This document shows positions 53,155 to 62,852 of a stretch of 64,000 nt of DNA, in pieces (position 1 is the stretch's first letter; each line of letters opens with the position of its first letter). The notes below the pieces were generated by a model. The model was not told the origin of the DNA. It worked only from the letters and a program-made list of their open reading frames with translations, and made no database searches. Source of the DNA: Corynebacterium pseudogenitalium (GTDB lineage Bacteria; Actinomycetota; Actinomycetes; Mycobacteriales; Mycobacteriaceae); contig NZ_CP072934.1 in assembly GCF_024453815.1 (NCBI RefSeq), positions 868,001 to 932,000 of the forward strand, read 5' to 3'. Both the position numbers and the translations under genes were made by a program.

Positions 53155-54834
53155 ATGAATCCGCACATCTTTTCAGCGCCACGTCGCTCGCGATCACTGC
53201 GAGTCGGCGTGGCGCTGTTTGCGTGCTCTGGCGTGGTTGCGCTTTCTGCATGCGCCGCGTCGCCTGGCCCGCCGCCTCTCGTTGATCCGAACGATGTTGC
53301 TGCTCGTGAGATGTATGAGCAAGAGGATTCCACGACTACTTCCGCTCGACCGGAGGGCAAGACTCGCGTGCGCTCCCAGGTGGAGGTTGGTGTGGATTCG
53401 CTCCGAAACGGGCTGAACCCGCACCTTATCGCTGATGAATCTGCGGTTGTGAAGAGTGTGGCGAATCTGGTGCTTCCCAGCGCATTTCATGATGGGGTGA
53501 GAAATTCCGCACTGCTCAATGGGGCGACGGTGCTCTCAGAATCGCCGCGTGCAATGACGGTGCGCTACATCATTCGCGAGACCGCGCAATGGTCTGATGG
53601 CACGCCGGTGACCGGTGCGGACTTTGTGTACCTGTGGCGGGGGATGCGGGACACGCCAGGAGTACGAAACCCGGCCGGGTATCGCGCGATCGATGCCGTG
53701 CGTGTCAGTGGCGCGACGGGCAAGGTCGTCGACGTTGACTTCGCTGAGCCGGTTGCGGATTGGCGTGGCCTTTTCGACCACTTGTTGCCGGCGCATGTGT
53801 TTGCAGCCGACGGCTCTGATTTCGGGGTGGCGCTGCGCGACACAATTCCGGTTTCTGCTGGCCGGTACATGGTGCGCGGGGTAGACCGTGGTCGTGGAAC
53901 GATTACGCTGAACCGCAATGATAGGTTTTGGGCGGCCAATCCTGCCAAGATAGATATCTTGACGCTGCATGCGGTACGCGGGACCACCCAGATTGCAGAT
54001 CAGCTGCGCACCGGCCAGCTGGTGTTTGTGGATCGGGTTCCTAGCGAGACGACCGGGCGCGTGCTCAGCCTGGTACCGGGTGTGCAGACGCGGATGCTCG
54101 ATACGCCACGGGTGCTAGGCGCTGTGCTTTCTGCGACGTCTGGGATGTCGCCTGAGGTTCGTTCGGAGCTTCGTTCGCTGATCGACGTTCCGCTGCTTGC
54201 AAGCATTGCGTTGGACCGCACGGCTGATGTTTCGGTTGCAAAGCACGGTCAAGTGAGCACGCATGAGCCGCACGCGGTGTATCAACACGTTGCGGCTCAC
54301 GGTGCGATACGCATTGGTGCCGATCTTGCAGATCCTGCAGCGGTAGCAGCGGCTCGATCGATGGCGGACATGCTGCACGATCGTGGAGTGTCGGCACGAG
54401 TTGTCGCGACGGATTTCGGTTCGCTGATTCGCTCAGGTCTCGAGGAAAATACCGTTGATGTTTTGGTGGCGTGGCAACACGATCCGGAAAATTTGCCGGA
54501 TGCTGCGAGTCGCTTGGACTGCGTCGCTGGCGCCCCTCGTGCAGGCAACCTCGCCGGTTTTTGTGAACCTCAGTCGGTGGGGCTTGCGAAAGAAATCTTG
54601 GCCGGTTCGTACGGGCTTAAGCAGGCCACCGAGGCGGTCAATGAGGTGCTCGAGCAAGAGGCACTATGGATGCCGATTGCGCGCGAGCGTCGTATTATCG
54701 CCCTCGGGGAGGGCATCATCGGGCCGGATGCAGATTTGAATAACTGGAAAGCAGGCTTATCGACGGCCGCTTCGTGGCGCCTGCAACCGAAACGAAACGA
54801 AGGAGATCGGATTAATCATGCACAACTCCCGTGA
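53155..54834 (+). CDS. lpqW: LpqW-like family 5 extracytoplasmic lipoprotein
   Basis: 559 residues with a signal peptide and lipobox LSAC (Cys ~33). The rest has the SBP_bac_5 fold (TAQWSDGTPVTGADFVYLWRGM). No permease lies beside it. The order typA-lpqW-mshB matches mycobacteria, where LpqW controls PIM/LAM glycolipid synthesis and does not import peptides. It overlaps mshB by 17 bases. A TAGTAT hexamer (53141-53146) sits just before the ATG, leaving room for a nearly leaderless transcript. Confidence 0.85.
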   Translation: MNPHIFSAPRRSRSLRVGVALFACSGVVALSACAASPGPPPLVDPNDVAAREMYEQEDSTTTSARPEGKTRVRSQVEVGVDSLRNGLNPHLIADESAVVKSVANLVLPSAFHDGVRNSALLNGATVLSESPRAMTVRYIIRETAQWSDGTPVTGADFVYLWRGMRDTPGVRNPAGYRAIDAVRVSGATGKVVDVDFAEPVADWRGLFDHLLPAHVFAADGSDFGVALRDTIPVSAGRYMVRGVDRGRGTITLNRNDRFWAANPAKIDILTLHAVRGTTQIADQLRTGQLVFVDRVPSETTGRVLSLVPGVQTRMLDTPRVLGAVLSATSGMSPEVRSELRSLIDVPLLASIALDRTADVSVAKHGQVSTHEPHAVYQHVAAHGAIRIGADLADPAAVAAARSMADMLHDRGVSARVVATDFGSLIRSGLEENTVDVLVAWQHDPENLPDAASRLDCVAGAPRAGNLAGFCEPQSVGLAKEILAGSYGLKQATEAVNEVLEQEALWMPIARERRIIALGEGIIGPDADLNNWKAGLSTAASWRLQPKRNEGDRINHAQLP

Positions 54835-55693
54835 CCTACAGGGCTACCGGGTGCTCGCCGTGCACGCGCACCCCGACGACGAGTCCATCACCATGGCCGG
54901 AACGCTGTTTGACCTCGCGCGACGCGGCGCAGACGTATTAGTGGTGACCTGCACGTTAGGGGAGGAAGGCGAGGTCATTGGAGAGCCATATCAACTGCTG
55001 ACGAATGACCATGGTGATCAGCTAGGCGGGTTCCGCATTGCGGAGCTGCACGGCGCGCTCCAGGCGATCGGCGTCCGCGGTGAGTTCCTTGGTGGCGCTG
55101 GTTGCTTCCGTGACAGTGGGATGGCGGGATCGGAGGCCAGCAAGAACCCACGTGCATTTGTCAATAGCGGGCGTCGCGCAGTCGACGCGCTGCTGGAAGT
55201 ACTGCGCCGGGAGCGTCCACACCTCGTTTTGACCTACGGCCCCGACGGTGGGTACGGGCACCCGGATCATATTCGTGCGCACGAGATCGTGCACGAGGCC
55301 GCTGAGGAGTTTGATATCCCGCGCATCCTGTGGGCAGTGCGCAGGAGGGAGGAAACCGACGCACTTTTGCCTGAGGTCGCGCCTGAAGGCTGGCGCTTGC
55401 CAAAGCCTGGCGAGCTCGACGGCGTGGACAGCGTCGATGTTTCGGTGCGCCTGGACGTTGAGGCGTACAGCGCCAAAATCGCTGCGATGGCGGCGCATGC
55501 GACACAAATCTGGGTTGCGGACGGGCGGACCAGCGCGACGAACCCGCACGCGGTGCTGGGCAAGGGGCCAGTCATGTACTACGCGCTGTCCAACTTGATT
55601 GTGCAGCCGATTCAGCCGTGGGAGCATTTCCAACTGGGCGGTGGCGAAGCGGTCGTCGACACGTCGGATGTGCTCAGCGGACTTGAGCGATGA
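54818..55693 (+). CDS. mshB: N-acetyl-GlcN-Ins deacetylase, mycothiol biosynthesis
   Basis: 291 residues. Zinc-binding AHPDDE motif is HAHPDDESITMAGTLFDLA (about residues 14-32); the further His ligand is in GGYGHPDHIRAHEI. It deacetylates GlcNAc-Ins to GlcN-Ins, the step before cysteine ligation in mycothiol synthesis. The start overlaps lpqW, and the stop overlaps the small membrane gene (ATGA). Confidence 0.94.
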   Translation: MHNSRDLQGYRVLAVHAHPDDESITMAGTLFDLARRGADVLVVTCTLGEEGEVIGEPYQLLTNDHGDQLGGFRIAELHGALQAIGVRGEFLGGAGCFRDSGMAGSEASKNPRAFVNSGRRAVDALLEVLRRERPHLVLTYGPDGGYGHPDHIRAHEIVHEAAEEFDIPRILWAVRRREETDALLPEVAPEGWRLPKPGELDGVDSVDVSVRLDVEAYSAKIAAMAAHATQIWVADGRTSATNPHAVLGKGPVMYYALSNLIVQPIQPWEHFQLGGGEAVVDTSDVLSGLER

Positions 55694-56067
55694 CTGAAAC
55701 CCGTTTCAAGGCGGACATTGCCCGCGGCGAGAAAGCAGCAGGTCTCATCTGGCTTTCTGTCGGCGCGCTCATTTCACTTTTGTTAGAAGCTGTCAACTTG
55801 GACACACGTATTGTTGGAATCGCGGTGCCGTTTACGGTAGTCATCGCTGCGCTCTTTAATGCGGTGCTCACGAAGACTGCAGCGCTGTGGTCAGATCATC
55901 TGCTGGTCAAGCTCGTTCCACTCATTGTTTGGGTGGTAGGTTTCTTTGTTCTGCTTATCGCTCTCCCGGCGCGGGGAGCGGTCGTGCTCCCCGCGAGCCC
56001 GCTGACGCTGCTGCTCCTTTTTGCGGGTTTGGGTGGGGGCGTTTGGCCCCTTTTCGGTCGAAAGTGA
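55690..56067 (+). CDS. small membrane protein (Rv1171-like position)
   Basis: 125 residues with about four hydrophobic helices ([72 protein letters not shown]). It overlaps mshB by four bases and precedes fdxC by 13. A similar small membrane gene follows mshB in mycobacteria. Function unknown. Confidence 0.8.
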   Translation: MTETRFKADIARGEKAAGLIWLSVGALISLLLEAVNLDTRIVGIAVPFTVVIAALFNAVLTKTAALWSDHLLVKLVPLIVWVVGFFVLLIALPARGAVVLPASPLTLLLLFAGLGGGVWPLFGRK

Positions 56068-56080
56068 CATACTGGAACGC

Positions 56081-56407
56081 ATGACTTATGTGATTGCTCA
56101 ACCATGCGTGGACGTAATGGACCGCAGCTGCGTCGAAGAATGCCCAGTCGACTGCATCTATGAGGGCAAGCGCATGCTCTACATTCACCCAGACGAGTGC
56201 GTCGACTGCGGTGCATGTGAGCCAGCTTGCCCGGTAGAGGCCATCTTTTACGAGGATGACACCCCGGAGGAATGGGCCGAGTACTACGACGCAAACGTCG
56301 GCTTTTTCGACGAGCTCGGATCGCCAGGCGGGGCGACAAAGCTTGGGCCACAGGATTTCGACCACCCATTCGTGGAGGCGCTACCACCGCAGAACCAGGA
56401 CGGTTAA
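56081..56407 (+). CDS. fdxC: ferredoxin FdxC, 7Fe type
   Basis: 108 residues beginning [24 protein letters not shown]. The first cluster group (C-x7-C-x3-C-P) and the second ([15 protein letters not shown]) give one [3Fe-4S] and one [4Fe-4S] cluster. The acidic C-terminal half is normal for FdxC. It transfers electrons in the cytoplasm. The partner enzyme is not identified here. Confidence 0.93.
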   Translation: MTYVIAQPCVDVMDRSCVEECPVDCIYEGKRMLYIHPDECVDCGACEPACPVEAIFYEDDTPEEWAEYYDANVGFFDELGSPGGATKLGPQDFDHPFVEALPPQNQDG

Positions 56408-56413
56408 ACCTGC

Positions 56414-57520
56414 ATGAGCACGCACCATCGCGCCGGCTTAGAGGAGCAGCTACCGGAGTTCCCTTGGGATACCATCCTCGATGTCAAGCAGAAGGCAGCC
56501 AGCCATCCCGGCGGACTCATTGACCTCTCGGTCGGGACACCGGTAGATTCAGTCGACCCTTCCATCCAGCTTGCCCTGGCTGAGCATGCCGCTGCGCCTG
56601 GCTACCCGCCGACGCAGGGGTCGGCGGAACTACGCCAAGCGATTGCCGACTCGCTGGAGCGCCGATACAACATTCAGGACCTGCACACAGACGCTGTGCT
56701 TCCCGTCATCGGCACAAAGGAGGCTGTCGCGTGGCTTCCAACCCTGCTCAACCTGCGCGGTGGCATAGTGGTGATCCCGGAGATCGCGTACCCAACCTAC
56801 GAGGTGGCCGCGATCATAGCGGGATGCAAGGTCGTGCGATCTGACGTTCCAGTCGATGGTGCGTCGCTAGTATTCTTAAACACCCCGAGCAACCCAACCG
56901 GTCGCGTCCTCTCCGCAGAGGAGATGCGCGTATGGGTTGACTACGCGCGGGAAACCGGCGCGATCATCGCCTCAGACGAGTGTTACATGGGCCTTGCCTG
57001 GGATGAGGACCGCAGGCCGGTATCGCTGCTTGACCCGGCGGTCAGCGGTGGTGACAACACCAACCTCTTGGTCTTGCATTCGCTGTCAAAGACATCGAAT
57101 ATGGCCTCTTACAGAGTCGGTTTCATCGCTGGTGACGAGAAGCTGGTGCAAGAACTTCTGCTGTTGCGCAAGCACACCGGAATGATGGTGCCAGGACCAA
57201 TCCAAGCAGCAACGCTGGCTGCACTCCGCGACGATCAGCACGAAACACTCCAGCGGCTTCGCTACGCCAACCGTCGGGTGACACTCTTGCGCGCGCTGCT
57301 CGCGGCAGGGTGCAGCGTTGAGCATTCCGAGGCCGGGCTGTACCTGTGGACACGCAGGGAAGGCGCAGATGCCCGCCAGACGCTCGACTGGTTCGCGCAG
57401 CGTGGAATCCTCGTTGCGCCAGGGGACTTTTACGGCCCTGGCGGCTCGCAGCATGTTCGAGTTGGCCTCACGGCTTCCGACGAGGCCATCGCTGAGGCCG
57501 CACAGCGACTCTCGGAGTAA
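56414..57520 (+). CDS. dapC: N-succinyldiaminopimelate aminotransferase
   Basis: 368 residues, PLP class I/II fold. NTPSNPTGRVLS is a conserved cofactor-pocket segment, the PLP lysine is in HSLSKTSNMASYRVGF, and the Arg near GGSQHVRVGLTA binds the substrate carboxylate. It makes succinyl-DAP for lysine and peptidoglycan synthesis. It follows fdxC by six bases, as in mycobacteria (fdxC-dapC). Confidence 0.92.
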   Translation: MSTHHRAGLEEQLPEFPWDTILDVKQKAASHPGGLIDLSVGTPVDSVDPSIQLALAEHAAAPGYPPTQGSAELRQAIADSLERRYNIQDLHTDAVLPVIGTKEAVAWLPTLLNLRGGIVVIPEIAYPTYEVAAIIAGCKVVRSDVPVDGASLVFLNTPSNPTGRVLSAEEMRVWVDYARETGAIIASDECYMGLAWDEDRRPVSLLDPAVSGGDNTNLLVLHSLSKTSNMASYRVGFIAGDEKLVQELLLLRKHTGMMVPGPIQAATLAALRDDQHETLQRLRYANRRVTLLRALLAAGCSVEHSEAGLYLWTRREGADARQTLDWFAQRGILVAPGDFYGPGGSQHVRVGLTASDEAIAEAAQRLSE

Positions 57521-57523
57521 CAC

Positions 57524-58087
57524 GTGACCACTCCAACAGAGCATCGTGGGATGCGTGCGCTTCGAAGCCTGCGCGAGTTTTTGCGCTTCGGCATTGTGGG
57601 AGGCTCCGGCGTCCTGGTCAATCTTTTGGTGTTCTACCTCACCAAGAAAGCGATCGAAGTCGGCTTCAATCTGCATGAGGGCGACATCTTCTTCAACCTT
57701 TTCGGCACCCGCTTTAACGTCCGCTGGTATCACGTGCTTGCTACCGTGGCGTTTCTCGTGGCGAACACATGGAACTACCAGCTCAACAGGTCGTGGACCT
57801 TCCGGGGCCCGCAGCGGCGTTCGTGGATCCGCGGGTTTTTCCCGTTCCTCACCACCGGCGTGATGGCATTCGTTGTTTCGCTGGTGTTCTTGACGTTGTT
57901 TATGAACCCGAACTCCCCAATTGGGTTGCCGGACAGCATTTTCGACGACTCCACCGGTCTTCGCACGAAGTCCTACTGGTCGCAGGGCCTGGCGACGCTG
58001 ATCGCGACACCGGTGAACTACATCATTAATAAAATTTGGACGTTTTCGAAGCCGAAAACAGCTCCGAAAACGTCCGCGTCTTCCTAG
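57524..58087 (+). CDS. GtrA-family membrane protein
   Basis: 187 residues from GTG 57524, three bases after dapC. Four helices of the GtrA type: FLRFGIVGGSGVLVNLLVFYL first, then VLATVAFLVANTWNYQLNRSWTF (the N-R-x-W-T-F signature), GFFPFLTTGVMAFVVSLVF and the last pair ending NYIINKIWTF. GtrA proteins help move polyprenyl-linked sugars for wall polysaccharides. In this setting cell-wall glycan synthesis is plausible. Confidence 0.88.
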   Translation: MTTPTEHRGMRALRSLREFLRFGIVGGSGVLVNLLVFYLTKKAIEVGFNLHEGDIFFNLFGTRFNVRWYHVLATVAFLVANTWNYQLNRSWTFRGPQRRSWIRGFFPFLTTGVMAFVVSLVFLTLFMNPNSPIGLPDSIFDDSTGLRTKSYWSQGLATLIATPVNYIINKIWTFSKPKTAPKTSASS

Positions 58088-58100
58088 TTGTGCTTGCCCG

Positions 58101-59471
58101 TTAGACGCTTTCCTTGGATGGGCGCACCAGGAAAGATGCGCCGATCAATACCGCGGAGACGATGAGGACCGCGATAATTTGGCCTCTGGTGGAGGCGTCG
58201 AAAAGCATGAGGATGGTGAGTCCCACGAGGGCAATCAGCGTTGCCCACGGAACCCAGGTCGCTCCGCGTACCTGCACTGCGGAGTTCTTGATCTGCGGGT
58301 GCAGTCGGATGTAGCTCAGCGTGATCATTACCCACGTGACCATGAGGCAGCCGCCGACGGCGTTCATGAGGAAGTCGAGCAGCCCTGGTGGGTTCCACCA
58401 CTGCAGGCCGACTGCGGCGAAGGCGAAGAACATCGACACCAATACGGAGTTCATTGGGACGGCGTTCTTGTTCGTGGCGCGAAGCCAGCGCGGCGCGTCG
58501 CCTTCGAGTGCCTGTTGGTAGGCGAGGCGAGACGTGCCGTAAATCTGGGCATTGAACGCGGAGAGCAGCGCCAGGACGATGACGGCCTCCATGAACCCGA
58601 CGACGCCTGGGATGTTTGCCATGCTGAGCACCTGGGTGAATGGTGAATCTGCAGCGGAGTCGGCACCGTCGATCTGTGCGTATGGGATCAGCAAGATGAT
58701 GACGATGATGCTTCCGATGTAGAAGAGTGCGATGCGCCAGATAATGGAGTTGACCGCGCGCTTGACGGCCTGCGCGGGGTTCTCCGACTCTGCCGCCGCG
58801 ATGGTGACAACCTCGATACCGCCGAAGGCGAACGCCACGGCGAGCAGCCCAGCGGCGACGCCGGCGAAGCCGTTCGGCATGAAGCCCGACTCCCGGACGT
58901 TGTCCAGGCCGACGAAGTCGTGGCCGGGGAGGATGCCGAGGAAGAGCGCGGCGCCGATGGCCAAGAAGAGGATAATGACGGCGACCTTAATCATGGCGAA
59001 CCAGTACTCAAACTCGCCAAAGCCTTTCACCTGCGCGAGGTTGATGACAGCGAAGAATACCACTGTGACCAGCGCTGGAACCCATTGGGGGACGCCAAAC
59101 CAGCCAGACATAATTGCGGCTGCGCCGGTGATCTCGGCGCCACCAACCATGATGAGGAGGAACCAGTAGAGCCAGCCCAACAGGAAGCCGGCCCAGTGGC
59201 CGAACGCCTGGCGCCCGTACGTCGCGAACGAGCCGGAAGACGGGCGGGCTGCAGCCATCTCGCCGAGCATGCGCATAACCGAGATAACAATCAGGCCTGC
59301 GATCGCGTATGCGACCAAGATGGCGGGGCCTGCGGCCCGGATGCCGACGCCCACTCCGAGAAAGAGACCGGCGCCTACCGCCATGCCCAGACCCATCAGG
59401 GTCAGGTGACGCGATTTGAGGCCGGTGCCCAGCGTGGCGTCGTCGGATTCAGTGTTGCGTTGAGTTGTCAT
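58101..59471 (-). CDS. amino-acid permease, APC superfamily (GABA permease/AAT type)
   Basis: 456 residues, 12 helices. Starts GTGLKSRHLTLMGLGMAVGAGLFLGVGVGIRAAGPAILVAYAIAG, with the glycine-rich helix-1 substrate motif. Internal region FAFGGIEVVTIAAAESENP is typical of proline/GABA/aromatic permeases. It overlaps the upstream permease by four bases. The two are close paralogues in one operon. Confidence 0.9.
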   Translation of the reverse strand: MTTQRNTESDDATLGTGLKSRHLTLMGLGMAVGAGLFLGVGVGIRAAGPAILVAYAIAGLIVISVMRMLGEMAAARPSSGSFATYGRQAFGHWAGFLLGWLYWFLLIMVGGAEITGAAAIMSGWFGVPQWVPALVTVVFFAVINLAQVKGFGEFEYWFAMIKVAVIILFLAIGAALFLGILPGHDFVGLDNVRESGFMPNGFAGVAAGLLAVAFAFGGIEVVTIAAAESENPAQAVKRAVNSIIWRIALFYIGSIIVIILLIPYAQIDGADSAADSPFTQVLSMANIPGVVGFMEAVIVLALLSAFNAQIYGTSRLAYQQALEGDAPRWLRATNKNAVPMNSVLVSMFFAFAAVGLQWWNPPGLLDFLMNAVGGCLMVTWVMITLSYIRLHPQIKNSAVQVRGATWVPWATLIALVGLTILMLFDASTRGQIIAVLIVSAVLIGASFLVRPSKESV

Positions 59472-60898
59472 CGGATGTTCCTCTCGGCGGCGTCCTTAGC
59501 GCGTTGTTGGAAAGTGTCGGTGCGGGTCCAGAGGACGCCAGCGATTGAAATGATGCCCACGACGACTGCTACCGCGAACATTTGGAAGCGGCCGTCAGGG
59601 TTGGTCAGCATGAGCACCACGATGGCTCCCGCCAGTACAACCGTTGCCCACGGCAAGACTCCTGGAGCCCACATGCGAACGTGCGTGATCTCGTTGCGCT
59701 TCACTAGCTGCGGGTGAATGCGCAGGAACGAGAATGTGATGGCGAACCACAACACGATCAGGCAGCCGCCTACCGCGTTGAGCAGGAATGCGAGCAGTCC
59801 AGGGGGATTCCAGTACTGTAGTGCGACAGCTACGAAGCCGAAGAACACGGAGAGCACGACGGCGCGCATCGGTACGCCGCGGTGGTCGGTGCGTGCGAAA
59901 GCCTCGGGGGCGTCGCCGCGCAGGGCCAGGTTGTGGAGGAACCTGGAAGAACCGTAGATCTGTGTGTTGCACGCGGAGAGCAGCGCGATGACGATGACGG
60001 CTTCCATAATGCCTACCGCGCCCGGAATGTTTGCCAAGTGCAGCACGGCGGTAAACGGGGACTCGGAAGCGTCGTTCGCCCCACCGATGTCTTCGTATGG
60101 CAGCAGCAAGACGATGAGCAACACGGATCCGATGTAGAAGATGCCGATTCTCCAGATGATGGAGCGGATCGCGGAGTGCACGGCAACCTCGGGGTCTTCG
60201 GATTCGGCCGCCGCGATGGTGACCAGCTCAATACCGCCGAATGCGAACGCAACTGCGAGCAGTGCCGTGGCGACGCCACCCCAGCCGTTCGGCATGAACC
60301 CGAACTCGGCAATGTTCGTTGTGCCGACGAATGACGTTCCCGGCAGGAGCCCCAGCCACAACGCCACGCCGAGGGCGAGGAAGAGACAAATCACGGTGAC
60401 CTTAATCAGGGCAAACCAGAACTCGAATTCGCCGAGGTTTCGCACTGCGGCGAAGTTAATCGCCGTGAAGATAACAATCGCTGTCAGCGCCGGGATCCAC
60501 GGAGACACCGCGAGCCATGATGCGATGATGGCGGAAGCGCCGGTGATCTCGACGGCCATGATCATGATCATCATGAACCAGTAGAGCCAGCCGATGGCAA
60601 AGCCTGCCCACGGACCGAAGGCCTGTTCCGCGTAGGTAGAAAACGTGCCCGAAGAAGGGCGCGCGGCAACCATCTCCGCGAGCATCTGCATGATGCACAC
60701 GGTGATTGCGCCAGCGATCATGTACGCAATGATGACAGCGGGGCCTGCTGCGGCGATACCCACACCAGTGCCAAGGAAGAGCCCGGCGCCAATTGCTGAG
60801 CCGAGGCCCATCATGGTCAGGTGCCGGGTCTTCAGTCCGCGCTGTAACGATGTCGACGCCCGAGTTGGGGTAACAACCGGTGAAGCTTTCAAAGACAT
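59468..60898 (-). CDS. amino-acid permease, second paralogue
   Basis: 476 residues from ATG 60898. Same architecture and motifs as the downstream gene (GLKTRHLTMMGLGSAIGAGLFLGTGVGI; FAFGGIELVTIAAAESEDP), with clear sequence similarity over the full length. Tandem duplication is likely. The pair stands between gtrA and the dapD-like gene; in related corynebacteria an aromatic permease sits near dapD, so substrates may be aromatic or basic amino acids. Confidence 0.9.
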   Translation of the reverse strand: MSLKASPVVTPTRASTSLQRGLKTRHLTMMGLGSAIGAGLFLGTGVGIAAAGPAVIIAYMIAGAITVCIMQMLAEMVAARPSSGTFSTYAEQAFGPWAGFAIGWLYWFMMIMIMAVEITGASAIIASWLAVSPWIPALTAIVIFTAINFAAVRNLGEFEFWFALIKVTVICLFLALGVALWLGLLPGTSFVGTTNIAEFGFMPNGWGGVATALLAVAFAFGGIELVTIAAAESEDPEVAVHSAIRSIIWRIGIFYIGSVLLIVLLLPYEDIGGANDASESPFTAVLHLANIPGAVGIMEAVIVIALLSACNTQIYGSSRFLHNLALRGDAPEAFARTDHRGVPMRAVVLSVFFGFVAVALQYWNPPGLLAFLLNAVGGCLIVLWFAITFSFLRIHPQLVKRNEITHVRMWAPGVLPWATVVLAGAIVVLMLTNPDGRFQMFAVAVVVGIISIAGVLWTRTDTFQQRAKDAAERNIR

Positions 60899-60991
60899 GG
60901 CAATTACCTTAAACACTCATGTACTTTCATGCCTATCATTCGCAGTTGTGTCGCCCCGTGCACTGCGAATTCGGCCCGTAAAAGTAGAGCG

Positions 60992-61930
60992 TTAGCTGCT
61001 TCGCGCGCGCAGTGCGGGCGTGGTGCTTGCCGGCTCTTGGTGGATGCTGATATCACTCTGACCAGCAATCTCACTTGCTGGAATATGTGTCTCATTTCTT
61101 GTGTCGTAGATAATTGTCGACGGCTCCAGCATCACATTGACACCGATCTCGCAGTTGTCCCCGAGATCCACCCCGATTACACCCGATGCGGGGTGAAGCG
61201 TGCAATTGCGTCCGACTCGTAGCGGGATCCGGTTATGTCCGCTGCCGCGCGCAGCCATCAGCACCGCCGACAACGCAACCTCGGTACCTTCACCAACCGT
61301 GACAGCGGAGGAGAGCCGCCCCTCAATCTTTGCCGGTCCAAGAGCTCCGGAGTTGTGCGAGACGTAGCCCTCACGGATCACGGACGTTCCCGGAGCCAAG
61401 TAGGCCCCGAGGCGGACGCGCTCCGCCTCAGAAATTGAGACCCCAGTCGGCACCACGTAGTCGACCATGCGGGGAAGCCGCTCGATGCCGTAGACGTGGA
61501 TGTTGCCCCTGCTACGCAGGCGAGTTCGCACGAATTCGAAGTTATCCGCCAAGCATGGGCCCTTATTCGTCCATACCACCGGCTCGAGGTGTTCGAGGCA
61601 GTCTTCCATGTTGACTTCGAAGGGGCGCACCAGGCGGTGGGAGAGCAGGTGGAGCCGAAGATATACGTCGTGGGCATCCACAGGGGGTTGGGACAGGTCC
61701 GCGATTGTGGTGCGCACCGGCACGTGCTCGACGAGCCGGTCCGAGTCCATGCCCACCAGGCTGAGGAATGCGTCCCCAAGTTCGTGCGCGCTGACTCTGC
61801 GGGATCCGGAAGTGAGGCTGGAGGGGTCGTCGATAAGTGAAGGGGAAGGGTACCAGGTGTCGAGTACCGTACCGTCCAGCGAAATATTGGCAATACCTGT
61901 GGCCTGCGCTCCTTGTAACATGCTTGTCAT
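60992..61930 (-). CDS. tetrahydrodipicolinate N-succinyltransferase-like protein (divergent DapD)
   Basis: 312 residues. N-terminal DapD features are clear (ATGIANISLDGTVLDTWYPS; LRLHLLSHRLVRPFEVNM; VVWTNKGPC; RMVDYVVPTGVSISEAERVRLGAYLAPGTSV). The left-handed beta-helix follows. Past about residue 235, where actinobacterial DapD has a Gly-rich GGGASIMGTLSGGG loop, this protein reads VALSAVLMAARGSGHNRIPLRV and then VGVDLGDN-like VIGVDLGDNCEI. The C-terminus also differs. It resembles the second DapD paralogue known in corynebacteria. Whether it does the lysine-pathway step is open. Confidence 0.8.
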   Translation of the reverse strand: MTSMLQGAQATGIANISLDGTVLDTWYPSPSLIDDPSSLTSGSRRVSAHELGDAFLSLVGMDSDRLVEHVPVRTTIADLSQPPVDAHDVYLRLHLLSHRLVRPFEVNMEDCLEHLEPVVWTNKGPCLADNFEFVRTRLRSRGNIHVYGIERLPRMVDYVVPTGVSISEAERVRLGAYLAPGTSVIREGYVSHNSGALGPAKIEGRLSSAVTVGEGTEVALSAVLMAARGSGHNRIPLRVGRNCTLHPASGVIGVDLGDNCEIGVNVMLEPSTIIYDTRNETHIPASEIAGQSDISIHQEPASTTPALRARSS

Positions 61931-62045
61931 CTTAAACGCACAGTCACAAAGGGCCGGACTCGGACGACAAGCGGGGGAGGGGTTGGCCTAGCATATAAGT
62001 TTTTGGCAGAGTCGAACTCAACGTGTTTTGAGGAAGGAAGGACCC

Positions 62046-62849
62046 ATGGCACCTCACAAGTCACCGCGACCGGACAAGGAGCGAAAACTGCGCGGCCCAA
62101 TCATGCTGCGAAGCGAGGACACCGAACAGCCGACGACGCACGACCGTCGCCTCCTGGAGTCCTTGGGCTACAGCGACCACGACTGGAAACACGCGGACCC
62201 GTGGCGTGTGATGCGAATCCAGTCTGAGTTTGTCGCAGGCTTCGACGCACTGAGCGACTTGCCGAAGGCGGTCACTGTGTTTGGCTCCGCACGCCTCAAC
62301 GAAGGCACGGAAGAGTATGCGCTGTCATGCGAGGTAGGCAAGGCGCTCGTCGAGGCGGGATACGCGGTCATCACTGGTGGCGGTCCAGGCTTGATGGAGG
62401 GGCCGAACCGCGGTGCCCACGATGCCGACGGCATCTCGGTGGGGCTCGGCATTGAGTTGCCGTTCGAACAAACGCTTAACGATTGGGTCGACCTCGGCCT
62501 GAACTTCCGCTACTTCTTCGCGCGCAAGACAATGTTCTTGAAGTACTCGCAGGCGTTCATCGCGCTGCCGGGCGGGTACGGGACCATGGACGAGCTGTTC
62601 GAAACGCTCGTGATGGTGCAAACCCAAAAGGTTACGAACTTCCCGATAGTGCTCATGGGCACCGAGTTCTGGTCCGGCCTGGTTGCGTGGATTGAGGAGC
62701 AGCTGCTCGGCCGCGGCCTCATCTCGCCGGGCGATGAATCCCTGTTCTACGTCACCGACTCCGTCGACGACGCGATCGCGCACATCGTGCACGCACATAA
62801 GGTGATGACAGACGCGCGCCTGCGAGATGCTCACAACGAGGACGTCTAA
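62046..62849 (+). CDS. LOG-family (TIGR00730) Rossmann protein
   Basis: 267 residues from ATG 62046 with GAGGAAGGAAGG ahead. The nucleotide-binding GGGPGLMEGPNRGA (about residue 105) and the PGGYGTMDELFE motif (about 175), found in phosphoribohydrolases that make cytokinin-like free bases, are both intact. The position between dapD and folP2 matches mycobacteria. The real substrate in corynebacteria is uncertain. Confidence 0.9.
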   Translation: MAPHKSPRPDKERKLRGPIMLRSEDTEQPTTHDRRLLESLGYSDHDWKHADPWRVMRIQSEFVAGFDALSDLPKAVTVFGSARLNEGTEEYALSCEVGKALVEAGYAVITGGGPGLMEGPNRGAHDADGISVGLGIELPFEQTLNDWVDLGLNFRYFFARKTMFLKYSQAFIALPGGYGTMDELFETLVMVQTQKVTNFPIVLMGTEFWSGLVAWIEEQLLGRGLISPGDESLFYVTDSVDDAIAHIVHAHKVMTDARLRDAHNEDV

Positions 62850-62852
62850 CAG

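Noticed and set aside
62008..62025. GTCGAACTCAACGTGTTTTG upstream of the LOG gene as a fifth repeat copy
   Set aside because: The similarity to the VE(F/L)KFNV tail is about a dozen scattered bases and the stop and upstream pattern are absent.
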